Shown here: positions 1-12,046 of the stretch, piece by piece
How the letters are laid out: each line of letters begins with the position of its first letter
How positions within the stretch are numbered: position 1 is the first letter of the stretch
Origin: Notospermus geniculatus
Lineage: Eukaryota; Nemertea; Pilidiophora; Heteronemertea; Lineidae
Direction of reading: 5' to 3'
DNA: 64,000 bases
Assembly (NCBI GenBank): GCA_002633025.1
Contig: NMRB01000194.1
Coordinates: forward strand, 186,001-250,000
Made by a program: the position numbers and the translations under genes
Notes under the pieces: model-generated
Told to the model about the DNA's origin: nothing
The model's database searches: none
What the model saw: the letters and a program-made list of their open reading frames with translations, nothing else

Positions 1-568
1 TTTGTTGATATGCACGCGCAAAACCCGTAATTTCAAAAGTCTCCACTAATCGGAACGGCAAATGGTAGTCCTCGCCTTTGTAACGTTGAGACATCTTTAA
101 TTAGAGCAAGGAAGGGTTTGATGTCCTGGAAGAGTGACTTTTAAAAACGCAGCGACCTACAACGCTCTCATATTACATCATAAACGTACGTAATTTTCTA
201 AAAGTGCTCAGAGAAAATGTCACTCGAAGAATTCAGTCGGGTTTTTTTTAAACCGGTTACGGCATCTTACCTGTTGTTTTCAGCCACACCCATGCGTCAC
301 AAATTTTTCCGAAGACAACAACATATGCACAACTTTTCGACTTTTTACAGTCATCGAATACGGTTCTTAAATTATTACGTTCGAACGTACGTATTACATG
401 CTGTTTTTGTTTTGGGGGCGTGTATATCTAAAATGTTACGTTAACTCTAACCTAGGGTGTCCTTTACGATGTTCTGGCAAACGTAAAGGACATTGTGATT
501 ACAAGACATACTAGTACACTGTGGAGTGGAAAATCTGGTGAAGAGTCCCAGCAGCACCAAATTTACAG
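1..568. other. No recognised feature
   Basis: AT-rich unique-looking sequence without a supportable gene or repeat boundary. Confidence 0.4.
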
Positions 569-666
569 TAGGGTAAAATGATACAATTCTAGCCCCTTAG
601 TATACATCTCCATGCAATGCTGGCCATTTTTACACTCAGGGGCTAGAATTGTACCACTTTACCCTA
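569..666. mobile_element. 98-bp foldback MITE, 29-bp terminal inverted repeats
   Basis: Arms 569-597 and 638-666 pair as TAGGGTAAARTGRTACAATT with CTAGCCCCT following; there are about two mismatches. Short loop and no coding capacity. Superfamily not assigned. Confidence 0.8.
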
Positions 667-695
667 TTTCTATCCAACCTTGGCTCCTGTGTCTT

Positions 696-808
696 GGGCC
701 GTATTCTAGAATTAACTCTAAGGTTTTCATTTAGCTATTGTTTGCAAGGCAGAATACAAAAGCTTAAAGTGGACCTTAGCGTTAAGGAGGCTTCTAGAAC
801 ACGGCCAT
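696..808. mobile_element. 113-bp foldback MITE
   Basis: The ends read GGGCCGTATTCTAGAA on the left and, reverse complemented, ATGGCCGTGTTCTAGAA on the right, followed by partly matching TAACTCTAAGGT/TAACGCTAAGGT. It lies 29 bp after the previous element. Confidence 0.65.
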
Positions 809-1703
809 AGTTTACAAGATGTGCAACTTTTCTTTATAGCAGTGTACTGAGGAGAGCTGATGATCTTCTCAATGCCCTCTTACCTCCCTGGGTTGGTCTC
901 ATAACAAAAGATAAGAGATTCTACCACCAAAAAGGTTCATTTTAGTATATTTGCATCACAGCAGCTAGTGCAGCAATGTTTTAATTTGAAGAGCTGTGCA
1001 AAATGATAATTATCATTTCTAACTTCACCATCTCAATCAACTCTATCATTCTCCTCTCCAAGAAACGACTTCCATGATTTCATCAAAGAGCTATTTTTAG
1101 CTGTGAACAAGCCATCGCTCTCTGGAAAGAGCATCTATGACACAATAGCTCGTTTTCAATGACCTCACGTCTCCGTTTCCAACTACGCTGCCAATCTGCA
1201 TCCACCGGGCTTTTTTAGCAAAATACGTCATGTAACATGACCGGGATTAGCCCAACAACTTGGAAAATAATGGCAAATGTGCTCAGAACAGTGACAAAAA
1301 AAATACACCCACAATGCTATTGATTGTTAACCTATTAGTTGCTACTTTAGCTTATTATTTAATACGACATTAGCTTTGTGACGGTGTGGAATATTTGCCA
1401 AAGGGAGTAAGAAGATATGATCAGTAAAACTATCACAACAAGAAAAGTCATTTTCTATAATTTTTGTTCCAGGGCTTTGAATGAATAGTTAAGCTATCAA
1501 AACAAGAGTCGTTTTAGTATAATCAGTCCTGGGGCGTTAAATTTTAATTTCGGCGAGTATTCCAGGGTACTCACTGGGTTTTCAGGAAGGTCAGATATCT
1601 TATCTACACTAAATTTAATGAGACATCATTTTTTGGGGACAACTTATTATTGTGTGTAGGTGACCTCGACTCTGGGGTCAGCGTGAAACCCACATACCCA
1701 TTA
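809..1703. other. No recognised feature
   Basis: AT-rich sequence; nothing supportable seen on either strand. Confidence 0.35.
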
Positions 1704-1902
1704 ACCATAGCAACTCCAGGTAATGTTAACCACAGGAACACACGGAAGGTTAACCATAGCAACTCCAGGTAACATTAACCATAGCAACTCCGGGTACTGG
1801 TAATGTTAACCACAGCAAATCATGTCATGTTAACCATAGCACCTCCAGGTAACATTAACCATAGCAACTCCAGGTAACATTAACCGCGGCAACCCTAGGT
1901 AA
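1704..1902. repeat. Minisatellite, about 24-bp unit (left part)
   Basis: Degenerate tandem copies of TTAACCATAGCAACTCCAGG followed by TAACA. The array resumes at 3101-3180 after an inserted element. Confidence 0.85.
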
Positions 1903-3100
1903 GGGAGCTTGTCCAAATTATTTGAGGTGAATTTCGGCGATTGTTTGGCGAATTCTGGGCTATCTTTTGGCGATTTTTGAAAAATTCGCCACAAAATCGC
2001 CACCAGTTCGCCAAAAAAGCGCCAGAAATTGGCCGAAAAACCGCCGAACGTTCGCCAGAAATTCGCCAGAAAATAGCCAGAAATTCGCCAGAAAATAGCC
2101 AGAAATTCGCCAGAAAATAGCCAGAAATTCGCCGAAAGTTCGCCGCCAATTCGCCCGAAAATCGCCAAATATTCGCCACAAGTTCACCTCAAACTTGCTA
2201 CCAGTTTGACCTCGCAGGAAAAGGCACTGATTTTTCTTCGGAGATCGTTCTTCCGTGCAGGAATTGCATGACATGGAGTCACATCGAACCCATGAAAACA
2301 GCACTACGCTTCAGCAGCGACACTTGCGGCTGATTGTTGGAACTATTTCATTTGCATGATGTATTTAAATTGGCCATGCTGGCTGTCACTCAAAACCAAC
2401 ATGGCGAAGATGAACCGATCTCCGTCGGCAAGTGAGTCGTGCGTAAACGATAAAATCTGAACAAATGCCACGCCAGAAAGTAATGGAATGCAGGTGAATG
2501 AAATATTACTAACGTAGGAATCTTGTCCTTACATGAAAAGTGTGTAGCTTTTCAATAACTGAGTTTACGAATGCAATATTCTGGCGAGGTGAAAACTTTT
2601 TGCACGTCAGTTTCAAAATGGCCGACAAACGACTTGAACAGATCGACGATTGAAGGCGGAGGACGAGCATGGTACACTTGAAGATCGGAAACATGTCATC
2701 TGATTACAAGTTTTAGGTCTATATGTAGCTTCTAGGCCTCTCTCCGACCGAGATCTTGCGGTAAACAATGATATTTTTGACGCAGAAAATGAACACGACA
2801 CGGCTCATCGTGCTGTAAACTTGCTTCGGCAAACTCTCAGCCTTCTCCAAACTTCGCCACACATTCGCCACAAAATCGCCGCCAGTTCGCCCACAAATCG
2901 CCAAATATTAGCCAAAAAATCGCCATAAGTTCACCACAAAATCGCCAGCAATTCGCCACTCAATCGCCAGAAATTAGCCAAAAAACCGCCGAAAAATCGC
3001 CATCCATTCGCCGAGAAATCGCCTTCATGCCTCGGCGATTTGTTGGCTATTTTTCGGCGATTTGTTGGCGATTTTCGGCGATTAATTTGGACAAGCTCCC
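1903..3100. mobile_element. 1.2-kb PIF/Harbinger-like non-autonomous DNA transposon
   Basis: An 18-bp perfect terminal inverted repeat GGGAGCTTGTCCAAATTA is flanked on both sides by TAA (1900-1902 and 3101-3103), a 3-bp TNA-type duplication typical of PIF/Harbinger. Both subterminal regions (1925-2195, 2850-3085) are dense in TTCGCCA/TGGCGAA repeats in both orientations, so the arms can fold extensively. The middle (2200-2850) has no recognisable transposase; the ORFs are repeat translations. It interrupts the minisatellite. Confidence 0.85.
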
Positions 3101-3180
3101 TAACATTGACCATATCAACACCAGGTACCATTATAACCATAGCAACTTGAGGTAACATTAACCATGTCAATTTCATCAGG
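3101..3180. repeat. Minisatellite, right part
   Basis: Continuation of the 24-bp AACCATAGCAAC...GGTAACATT array beyond the inserted element. Confidence 0.8.
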
Positions 3181-3540
3181 TATGTCAGGCCACCAAGAAA
3201 TGAACAACCGCTCTAAAAAATTTATCACTACATGTATAGTTGCATTTAAAATCTCTTACACTACTGTCAACCAATTATCAATAAGTAAGCTGTCATTTTA
3301 GCCTTTTGGAAGAAAACTGCACAAATTTGAATGAAATTAACACCATAGAAAGTTGGTATTGTGTCATTTCGGCAGCTGGTCAGCTGTTGCAATCCAGACA
3401 ATACATTTTCAGCATATTGTGCACCATATGAGTACACGCACCCACAACATTATGTTTGCCCGTGACAGGACCAATAGTACTGGGATGTCACCTTATAACC
3501 CATGACAAATGGGCGCAGTGGACGATACAAGTAACAAGGT

Positions 3541-3771
3541 TTAACCCCTTAACCCCTAGTTTTTTTTAGTTCTTATTTTTCTTTTTTTTTAAATTGCCAA
3601 AAAAAGTATTTGACACACAAGGTTCCAGACGTGACATAACGTCCTACACACTGTGATGCGCCATTTCCTTGCAAGGCGTACCTTACGCAAGCTACGATCC
3701 TCGGGTGTTTCAGGGGATTCCCCGGATGCCGTAATGACGTAATATGACGTCCTACCCAGTTACAGGGTTAA
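3541..3771. mobile_element. TTAA-flanked MITE (piggyBac-like), copy A
   Basis: Bounded by TTAA at both ends with CCCC.../...GGG inner termini. Body about 85% similar by eye to the element at 36945-37187, sharing AAGTATTTGACACACAAGG and GCGCCATTTCCTTGCA. No ORF. Confidence 0.75.
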
Positions 3772-4980
3772 ATACCTGTCATTTATGTCAATCATACATG
3801 CCGCATCCCACATGCACTTGTCACTTTCAACATCCCATTTGAATGACGCCGGATGCAAACGGTTAAAATATCATCAATATGTAGCACATAATCACTTATC
3901 TTAATAATAAACCACAATGTATAATCTCTCATCGTCCAATAAAAATTAATCAAAATTGATTCCACAAACAGACTGCAATAACGTATTGAACTTTTCCTCT
4001 TTAAACATGTCGTGTTTCCTATAAATCTCATCGACTGACCCATATTATTTGCCAATATACATGCAGGATCTATAGATTCGTACTCAAAGAGTCACCATAA
4101 GATCAATCTCTCACTTACTATGAAACAATACTACAATATCCGTTCTGTTTGTTAACCCTTTGATATCGGATGAAACCCACAACCAGCTTCACCAACTGAC
4201 GATTTTAAGTTATTCGCCTTTTACTAAAGTGCAACTGAAATAACTTGCTGCATCTGCATGATACTCACGGTCATGAGACCAGATACTACCTCCTGAAATA
4301 TCTATTTTGACCAGACTGTTTTTTTGTACCCCAGGCCTTTCGATTACCAGCAAGTCACTACACCCTCTACTTACTACTCCTACCTATTTTGGGCACATTG
4401 AAAAGTTCGAAAATAAGGGACAAATTTAGAGAACTGCATGGCATGTTGTGGAACCTATAATGGTCCCTGACCATTTACTGACAGTCACTTCTATAATCCT
4501 AGTATACAAAATATATGAGAATTTCTTGATGGATTTCGGGCCAGCATTTGGGTACTTTGGGCACATTTTCCCCACGTTAATTTGGGCACAAACCAGACTT
4601 CACTACACCCTATACGGTGTAGTAACAGTGCAATCAAAAGGCCTGTACCCCTGATTATGTAATGTAAAGATCTATGAGGTCTACGCAGCATTTTAGGGGG
4701 GGGGGATGGCAAAGGAATTCATAACCTAGGAACACACTGTAAAATATGGGACTTTTTTAGCCACCCTTCAAAGTAAAATGCACCCATCAGTCCGAACAGC
4801 TCACCAAGGATACCAAAATAATTGCCACAGCAGTGTAGCCAAGCTTTGAAATTTTATCATGTCCTCGCTCGCCTGTCGAAGATGGTAAGCCCACACTTGC
4901 TACTAATTACTAGAGGCTAATGATGGCCATTAGCGACGGCGGTGTGTTTCTGCTTGGACAAGACAAGTAGAGGCAGCTCA
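3772..4980. other. No recognised feature
   Basis: AT-rich; short homopolymer G run at 4697. Nothing supportable. Confidence 0.35.
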
Positions 4981-5085
4981 TGTTGGCAGGGGCTGTAGCC
5001 ACTATGGATGATGACCACACATGGTCAACCTTTTTGCATGTTTTCAGGCCTTTAGCCACCATTGCATGATGACTACCATAAAGCC

Positions 5086-5569
5086 AGCGTACATCGCACT
5101 TGCGACTGGATACAACTGATCCGATCAGTCGCTGGTGACGTACACGCTGCGCGCAAATCGCAAATTCAGCAACTCAGTAAAACTAGGACGATCCAATCAG
5201 TCATCAAGTCCTGACCGTGAACATTGCACTTGCGACTGGCGGCAACTCAGGTAACATCCGGGGCGTTGAGACTCCACGAGAGTACAATGTAGGTTTCATT
5301 TAGAAAACTGGCACTGATCAGTCGCAAGCCTGCGTACATCGCAGTGGCTGAACGAAACTGGGTACAACTAGTTACTAGAAAGTTGAACATAAATGTATGT
5401 GCAACTCGCGGCAACTGGGAAAATCTCAGTTCCAGAGAGTCGCAAGGGTGCGTACATCGACCGTTTAATCTGGCGACTGATCAGTAGCCTCCAGTTGCAG
5501 CTAGATCCTCCCAGTCACCAGTAGCTCAGTGGCAACTAGTTGTCTCCACTCGCAAGTGTGATGTACGCT
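5086..5569. mobile_element. 484-bp foldback element with internal subrepeats
   Basis: The termini AGCGTACATCGCACTTGCGA and (reverse complemented) AGCGTACATCACACTTGCGA match with one difference. Further inside, the same GTACATCGCACTTGCGACTG theme recurs around 5215, 5330 and 5450 in both orientations. The flanks (5052-5085 and 5574-5609) are copies of a TAGCCACCATTGCATGATGA-type sequence, suggesting insertion in a tandem repeat. Confidence 0.75.
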
Positions 5570-5620
5570 AGGCTTCAGTCACCACCGCATGATCACTACC
5601 ATTACAGCCAACTAGCTGAT

Positions 5621-6335
5621 ACCCGTGCTACGCACGGGGTATGTTCACGGGCATTCCCAAGGTCGGATCCGGGGGATACACCCCCTAATTTTGTTTAGAA
5701 AGGGACATTTGGCCCTGCGGACATTTACCCCCTAGGACATCTACCGCCTGGACATTTGCCCCTCCCCGGACATTTACCCCCGTAGGACTTCTGCTCCCCT
5801 AGGACATCTGGCCCCGGACATCTACCCCTGGACATTTACCCTTGTAGGACATCTACCCCATAGGACTTCTACCACGGTTTTAGCAGGTTCATTTCGCCGA
5901 GTTTAGTTGCAAAAATGGCTTCAAAATGCAGTATTCACTTCATAAATAAGTTCGAAACCTGGCGCATCGTCTTTGTCACATAGTATAAACGGTGTATGCA
6001 GAAAACCGACTCATTATTCACGGCGGTTTCAGAGGAGATGCGTGAACAATTACGCAAATCGCCAATATATAGATTAATTAGGTCGCGGTGCATCCGGAAG
6101 ATGGCGCTTGTGCATGGCGCCAGCGATGAGACCCGTGGCCGGATGAGATTCGCAAAAATTAATGATAACTTTTTTCCTGTGGCATACTCGGTTTTAAGAC
6201 ATAGCTGAACATAATCCTCGTATCCGAAACCCCCCTGATACCAAATTTCACGTCATTTGGTCGCGCGGTTTCCGAGGAGATGCTGCCACAAAACCCAGAC
6301 GTTAAGCGTAATAATATATAGATAGATAGATAGAT
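5621..6335 (+). mobile_element. Retroposon-like segment with hairpin start and GATA tail
   Basis: Begins with the near-palindrome ACCCGTGCTACGCACGGGGT. It ends with GGTTTCCGAGGAGATGC...AATATATAGATAGATAGATA, a 3' end with a short microsatellite tail. A related tail (GGTTTCAGAGGAGATGC...AATATATAGATTAA) lies at 6028-6075, so two 3' ends are in tandem. No reverse transcriptase ORF is visible. Class (LINE 3' end or SINE) unresolved. Confidence 0.45.
5703..5875. repeat. Degenerate minisatellite GGACATNTACCCC
   Basis: About ten imperfect 13-20-bp units built on GGACATTTACCCCC and AGGACATCTACC. Confidence 0.75.
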
Positions 6336-6960
6336 GCTCCAAGTTGTTTAGCTGCAAACACACATGAGCTAACATCATTTTAGAACCGGTGATCTGACAA
6401 AAAAGCGTCTCTCGTAAAAAAGGGTAACGCCACCTAGAATCCAGTCCAACCCCACCTGTGAAAGCAAACATCAAACGTCTCTCAAATATTGATCACAGCA
6501 AACAGGCGACATTTTTGCAACTTTGCTTTAATATGAAACCGCAAGCAATTTCAAGTATCCCCAAACACACATACAGCCTTTGGGTCCGCAAGGTTTTTGC
6601 GCAAGAGTTCAAAACAATTGAAGACCAATTTTGCCAAGGCTATGAACGATTTCATCAGAAATATATCCTTGGAGGAAAAACCAGTGATTTTCACGGCAAT
6701 TTTCAGCTCAACTGACTGGCAGGTAAAAGTTAGTCACCAAGGGGCTGGGTAATGGTGATCCGAGTCGTGTTATTTATGGGGAGGCATCTCAAGTAAATGA
6801 GGCCACACCCAGTTATCTATCAGGGGTATCCCTGCACAATGGGTTGAACCAGTGGGAAGAGGACATTCACACGTATCAAGTTCAACCAATTTTGCCCTCG
6901 CATTATTAGTAGGTAACACAAGAGTGCTGCAGGCCTGCGTTAGAATGTCAAAGATTAAAA
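6336..6960. other. No recognised feature
   Basis: An 85-codon open frame at 6458-6715 has no family resemblance or splice context; nothing else supportable. Confidence 0.3.
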
Positions 6961-7140
6961 TGGGCTGTCAGACTGGTGCAGTCAAACTAGTAATGTACTA
7001 ACACCCTTGAGGTTGTGGGGTCAATCCCCCTCTAGACCCAGTCTTCCCGAGGGTGACAGTCTCTGGCAGAGCAGACATTCTGGCTGCACTGGTTTCCTCC
7101 TACTTTGCAATAATCAAGAAGTGTTGTACACAGTGCTGTA
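6961..7140 (+). mobile_element. tRNA-derived SINE
   Basis: Head GGGCTGTCAGACTGGTGCAGTC (box A-like) followed by GGTTGTGGGGTCAATCCCC (box B-like) and a body with GAGGGTGACAGTCTCTGGCAG. It resembles the SINE heads at 45575-45705 and 51330-51495. Confidence 0.6.
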
Positions 7141-7166
7141 AGTATTAGAAAGGAACTTGCCCACGA

Positions 7167-7420
7167 CCAATAGACGATTCTCGAATTCGCAGATCTACGC
7201 ACTTCCGCCGAAATCGCAAACACAACCTCGGTCTGAAACTGAATGACATGACGCAGACAACCCCACGACAGTGACTTTGACGACGTTGCGTCAGAGTCGA
7301 CCATTGCTGAATCATGGATTGCGTCACGTCAGCTGGTTTCAGACCGAGGTTGTGTTTGCGATTTCGGCAGAAGTGCGCAGATCTTTCTCGTTTACATCAA
7401 TTTGGGACTTGTCTATAGGA
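7167..7420. mobile_element. Long-TIR MITE, copy 1 (uninterrupted)
   Basis: The inverted arms (about 7185-7240 and 7336-7390) share GCGCACTTCCGCCGAAATCG and AACCTCGGTCTGAAAC. A second copy lies at 54445-54835. The central loop contains CTGAATCATGGATTG at 7307-7321, the empty site for the insertion in copy 2. Confidence 0.8.
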
Positions 7421-7923
7421 GCGGTCAGTGAGTTCACCAAGAGGTGTCACTACGGTCCAATTCAATGCATATAGCGCGCGGACCCATTCATTCTTGATCG
7501 AGGACAAATCACGTGGATTTTCCTGTGTATTGGTCCACGAGAACTTTGCTGCCATCTTTTGGCAATACGCGTGGCTGACTGCTCCTCTTGGGGAATTGAC
7601 TTGCCTTGATCACCCAACACCCTAACAGTCAAAAGGATTGGAAACATGTATTTTTGTCACGGCCTGACAAGAGGGGCAGGAGACACTGTCGCTGTAATCC
7701 GAGCACATGAACAGTGCAGACGGGAGCACTCCCTCTCACGCAGAACTGATCAGTTCCATTTAATTATCTCATTACTGATCAACGCTTAATGAGACTTGGC
7801 AATATCAACGGCCCTGGCCATAAGGTTACAGGGGCGTGAAATACTGTAAACCCTACATTCCCTGCAGGGGTTTTCAATTCATACAAACTTTACTGTCACT
7901 GTAGCTAAACACTTCTAGGGAGT

Positions 7924-8146
7924 AAGAAATAAAAGTGGAAAATAAGAAGTGGGAAATTTTGCGCGAATTTTTCAATTTCTCAAATTGGGAGAAAATTTTT
8001 TCCCATTTTGAGAAATCTGACAAAATGTCATGTCATTTCAAGAAAATTTCTCAAAATGGGGAAAAAAATTCTGCCACTTTGAGAAATTGAAAGACTACTG
8101 AAAAATTCCAAAATTTCCCACTTCTTATTTTCCACTTTTATTTCTT
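7924..8146. mobile_element. Foldback MITE with perfect 36-bp terminal inverted repeats
   Basis: The arms 7924-7959 and 8111-8146 are exact reverse complements, starting AAGAAATAAAAGTGGAAAAT. Pairing continues with mismatches toward the centre (CAATTTCTCAAA / TTTGAGAAATTG). A TA at each outer edge fits a TA target. Perfect arms suggest a young copy. Confidence 0.85.
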
Positions 8147-8609
8147 AATACTTCCTTTTCTGTCTCTAACTATGGTATGCTATGAACGAATCAAAAACAC
8201 ATTTTTTTCAATCATACCTCAACAATCCAGATACGTTTATATAAGCACTGCAACAAGATCGCATCTTTGAAAACGTATTAGTATGAGAGTTACTGTGATA
8301 TATTAGGGTAAGGAGACTTAGGGAGATTTAGCCAAGGACCTGCGGTGTGAATAATCAAGACCGTATCGTGTCCCCAAAGACCACTTAGTGTTCCAAGCTG
8401 ACACTGGCATGCATACGCAAAAGTGACCTACGTCAGGGTAAGGGGATCGCACTTATGGTTGATCGGCAGGGAATACAACCGTCAAATAAGATAGCTAAGT
8501 TAGCTTAGTTTGAATCGAGTGGTAATGCACTCGTGGCGAGTATATAGTAGCTATGCTAGGCCATGTCTAGTTGTGACAGTGCAGTGTACGTTTGCTATGG
8601 TTACCAAGG

Positions 8610-8825
8610 GATGCCTGGTGCCTGGTACCACAGCCATGACAGCACTAATGTCACTGATGATAGACAATTAATGTTTGCCTGGTATACCACAGCACTAATG
8701 CCACTGAATGACTGATGATAACACAGAAATATTGAAATAGACAATTATGTTTGACTGGTGCCTGGTACCACAGCATCACTGCCACTGATGATAACACAGA
8801 ATTGAAACAGACAATTAATGTTTGT
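8610..8825. repeat. Degenerate tandem repeat, about 75-90-bp unit, three copies
   Basis: Units share TGCCTGGTGCCTGGTACCAC, CACTGATGATAACACAGAA and GACAATTAATGTTTG. Confidence 0.75.
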
Positions 8826-10335
8826 TAATTTCAACAAGGTAACCACTAAACATTCACAACAAATGCTACTGAAGCTTCGTTTTTTTGTGGCACATACAGA
8901 GTGGTTCAATGAAAAATTCCTGGCTATGGTTTTTGATCAACAAAGAGGTGTCCTCAAAAGCAAGGTGTTCCCTCACCGAAGGGGCGTCCCTACAGGGAGG
9001 TTTCCCTGTCTTTCCAAGATGGCTACCCTCACTCTCTTGAACAGAGAGGATAATGTAGACCTTTTACAAGCTTTTCCCAAAAGAATTTTTTTACCCAGTA
9101 TCAGTACCCAACCCAAAAAAAACCAACCACCTGTCATACAGCTACAATGTATCTTATACATAGCTTATACATGTACTAGGAATCCCATTTAGTTTATTTG
9201 TAGTGTGTGGACAAGGGTGTATACTTTGGCATAACATCTTAAGCTTACCCAACTACATTGCCGGCTATGCAAACACCACCGTTTTTCCCATCCATAATGG
9301 ATAAGGCAGGAATGTTACAGTGACAAGCAATGCTAGACAACAGAGCATGTTAATGCTATGGTAGCATAACAATGCACAAATGCTGGTCCCAGCTAGACGG
9401 AAGCGAGCTGAAACCAAAATCAGGATTCTGCCGTAATTTTTTTGAGGGTGTAATTAATTTCTTCAAAATCAGCAAAAACCTCATTATTAAAGAAAATGTC
9501 CCTTTTCTGTTCCTGTTAGAGGGTAGGCTACTGGCAGAGTACCCTTCAGTACCCTCTGGCAGAAACACTGAAAATGGTGCAGTTCAACTAGGACCAAATA
9601 TTTTTTTATGTCTGTGACAACCAAAAAAGTTGCAATTGCCTTGGACAATGAATGAGATTTAAATTCCTTTTTATGCTATTTAAACAACACATGAAGCTTT
9701 CATCCCATTCCCATTATCTGTTTTGGTCAAATGTGCCACACAACAAAACCCTTGTCAATTTCAAGAACTGTTTATTTATGATGTACTTTGATAGTTCAGG
9801 GTCGGCCCAATACCCTTCAGTACCTTTCATTGAGAGACCGGCACCCTTGCACTCTTTCACAAGAAACTTTCCCAGGGGGACGTTTTAAAAATTGCCATAT
9901 AATTGTTCCACATCATTCACTATGCATAAAATCTATACGTGAATACAATGAAACATTACCTGTTTTTTAATTTGACATTCTGTTTTGCGCAAAGTTTCTC
10001 ATCTATTTGAGGGGGTGCATATAGACACACAGACAAAGAGCATACATTAACCGGCTAGACCTGGAGCCTTGAAAAATGCCAAAGTTCATTGAAAATGTCA
10101 CCCCGTCTGACCCTTAATACCCTTCTATTGTTCCATTCGAATCCTCTGCAACATGCGATCCTTGTTTTTTTTTAAAAGCAACAGGAACACTAACCATATA
10201 ATGTTGTTCTGATAATGCTACGTGAGAAGATAGCCAGGTCTGGCAGACAAAACACGGGCTCCCATCACCCAGACTGTATTTCCAATGTTTCCACTCTCTG
10301 TTGGCCTATGGAATACTCAAGGTCCAATATCATAA
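8826..10335. other. No gene recognised; scattered repeat fragments
   Basis: Repeated phrase TACCCTTCAGTACC occurs at about 9540 and 9810 in otherwise plain AT-rich sequence. Open frames lack support. Confidence 0.35.
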
Positions 10336-10698
10336 GGATAAAAGATGCCCCACCCTGCAGGATTTTGTCAACGCCAGTTGGTGTGACTTGATCACACAGT
10401 ATTTGGCAGCCATCTTGGTTGCTATGGTGATCCCCAGAAATTCAAAATGGACGTCATCAAATGGTTCAGGAAATATGCACAGAGAATTCTACTCGAATCA
10501 GGGTAGCATTTGCTGAGGATAAAAGATGCCCCACCCTGCAGGATTTTGTCAACACTAGTTGGTGTGATTTGATCACTTTCGGTATTTGACAGCCATCTTG
10601 GTTGCTATGGCGATGCCCAGAAATTCAAAATGGACGTCATCAAATGATTCAGGAAATATACAAAGAGAAGTATACTTGAATTGGGTAGCATTTGCTGA
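10336..10698. repeat. Tandem duplication, two 181-bp units
   Basis: The unit starting GGATAAAAGATGCCCCACCC occurs at 10336 and 10517. The copies share TTGGTTGCTATGG and AATGGACGTCATCAAATG with about 10% differences. Confidence 0.88.
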
Positions 10699-10702
10699 CT
10701 AG

Positions 10703-10852
10703 CAGGGACGGATCCAGGATTTGGGAAAAGAGGGGGCGTCCTGTGCTAGGAACATTGAAATCTGTGCCAGAATTTCACGGTCAATTTTACTGATTTGTTT
10801 GGCCAAAAGGGGGGCGTGCGCTGGATGCACACCCCCCTTGGATCCGCGCCTG
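10703..10852. mobile_element. CAGG-type MITE with perfect 5-bp target duplication ACTAG
   Basis: The ends CAGGGACGGATCCAGG and (reverse complemented) CAGGCGCGGATCCAAGG match imperfectly. ACTAG lies on both sides (10698-10702, 10853-10857). The interior shares GGAACATTGAAATYTG and AATTTCACGGT with 31369-31517. Likely hAT-type. Confidence 0.85.
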
Positions 10853-11621
10853 ACTAGACAAGGCCACAGGCATGAATTGCCCGAATGGAAGCAACCAAAG
10901 TGGATGGGCAATCTAGGCGCCATGGGGAAACATGACTTTTAGATTCACAAATTCCTGACACCACCATCAAAATTTCTTCATCAATCAATGATGGGCTTCA
11001 ATACATTGAATCTTCAGCTAGGACCGTCCTCAGAATCCAAGTTAAATGACAAACTACTAGTAATCTGCCAGATTTGTCCTGAATGTATAAGCTTATTAGG
11101 GACTTACAGCCTGGGACCTGACTGATAAAAGAACCAGATGATTATACCAGAACCTGCCGAACAACGCCTAAATAAAACACTATTTAATTGAGCTCATAAT
11201 ACAATGATAAACCCAGCATCCAAGAGCTCATTTGAATAATTGACGAGGCTTTTGTCAACAGAAATTATGAGGTATGCAAGGGTGGCCAGGGACAAAGGTT
11301 CTCGTGCTGTGGCTGCAGCCCTGAGTTGGTGTACATATGTTCCGATAACAATGACCATACTTAGAGGGCAAAACAGTACAGTTTACATCATCATGAAGTA
11401 TGCATGTGTAGGGGTGTGTGTATGACAATGTGGTGGGACAACAGCGGGAAGATCCCATGGTGAGACCTCTTCACTGCCATATATAAATATTGAATAGACA
11501 GAGAGCTGGGGGCCAAATAGAGCATTATTAGCTAACGTTGGGTGATTTGATGTAAAGCAGGAGGAAACCAGAGCATCTGGAGAAAACCTGCAAATCTCTG
11601 CACCACATAAGCAGTGTTTAC

Positions 11622-12046
11622 TACACTGCCAAACATTTTGGTCCAGCTGAAGTGAACCGTACTCGGACGGGACCAGGTCCACTTCATTTGTACCGTTCAA
11701 AATGTAGACTGCAGCAATGAGTCACCACGTAACATACCTGAAGCGTCGCTCTCCATTCAGCGGAGGTAAGAAACTCGTGCAGTATGCGTGCCGAGTTTTC
11801 CCGCGAGTGACGCAAGGACGAACGTCCCAGGTAAGTGGACTCAGTTCAATTCGCCGTGCGTCAGGTTTAAACAGAACATTTGGTCGGGGTACCGAACTCG
11901 GTCTGCACCAAGACCGCTTCCTTCTGTGGGTCTCGGTACGGTTCACTTGTGGTCCGGACCGGGTACACTTGGCAGGTTTACACTGCCACTTTTTTTGCCG
12001 TACCGTACTTGGTCAGGTGCAAGTTCACTTGATTTTTGCCAGTGTA
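11622..12046. mobile_element. Possible 425-bp TIR element
   Basis: The left end TACACTGCCAAACATTTTGG is partly matched by the reverse-complemented right end TACACTGGCAAAAATCAAGTG. Repeated AAGTGAACC/GGTTCACTT motifs lie inside. The ORFs across it look like repeat translations. Confidence 0.45.

Noticed and set aside
1830-2304. Overlapping open frames rich in W-R-I-S-G / A-N-F-W repeats
   Set aside because: Translations of the TTCGCCAGAAAATAGCC repeat inside the Harbinger-like element, open in several frames at once.
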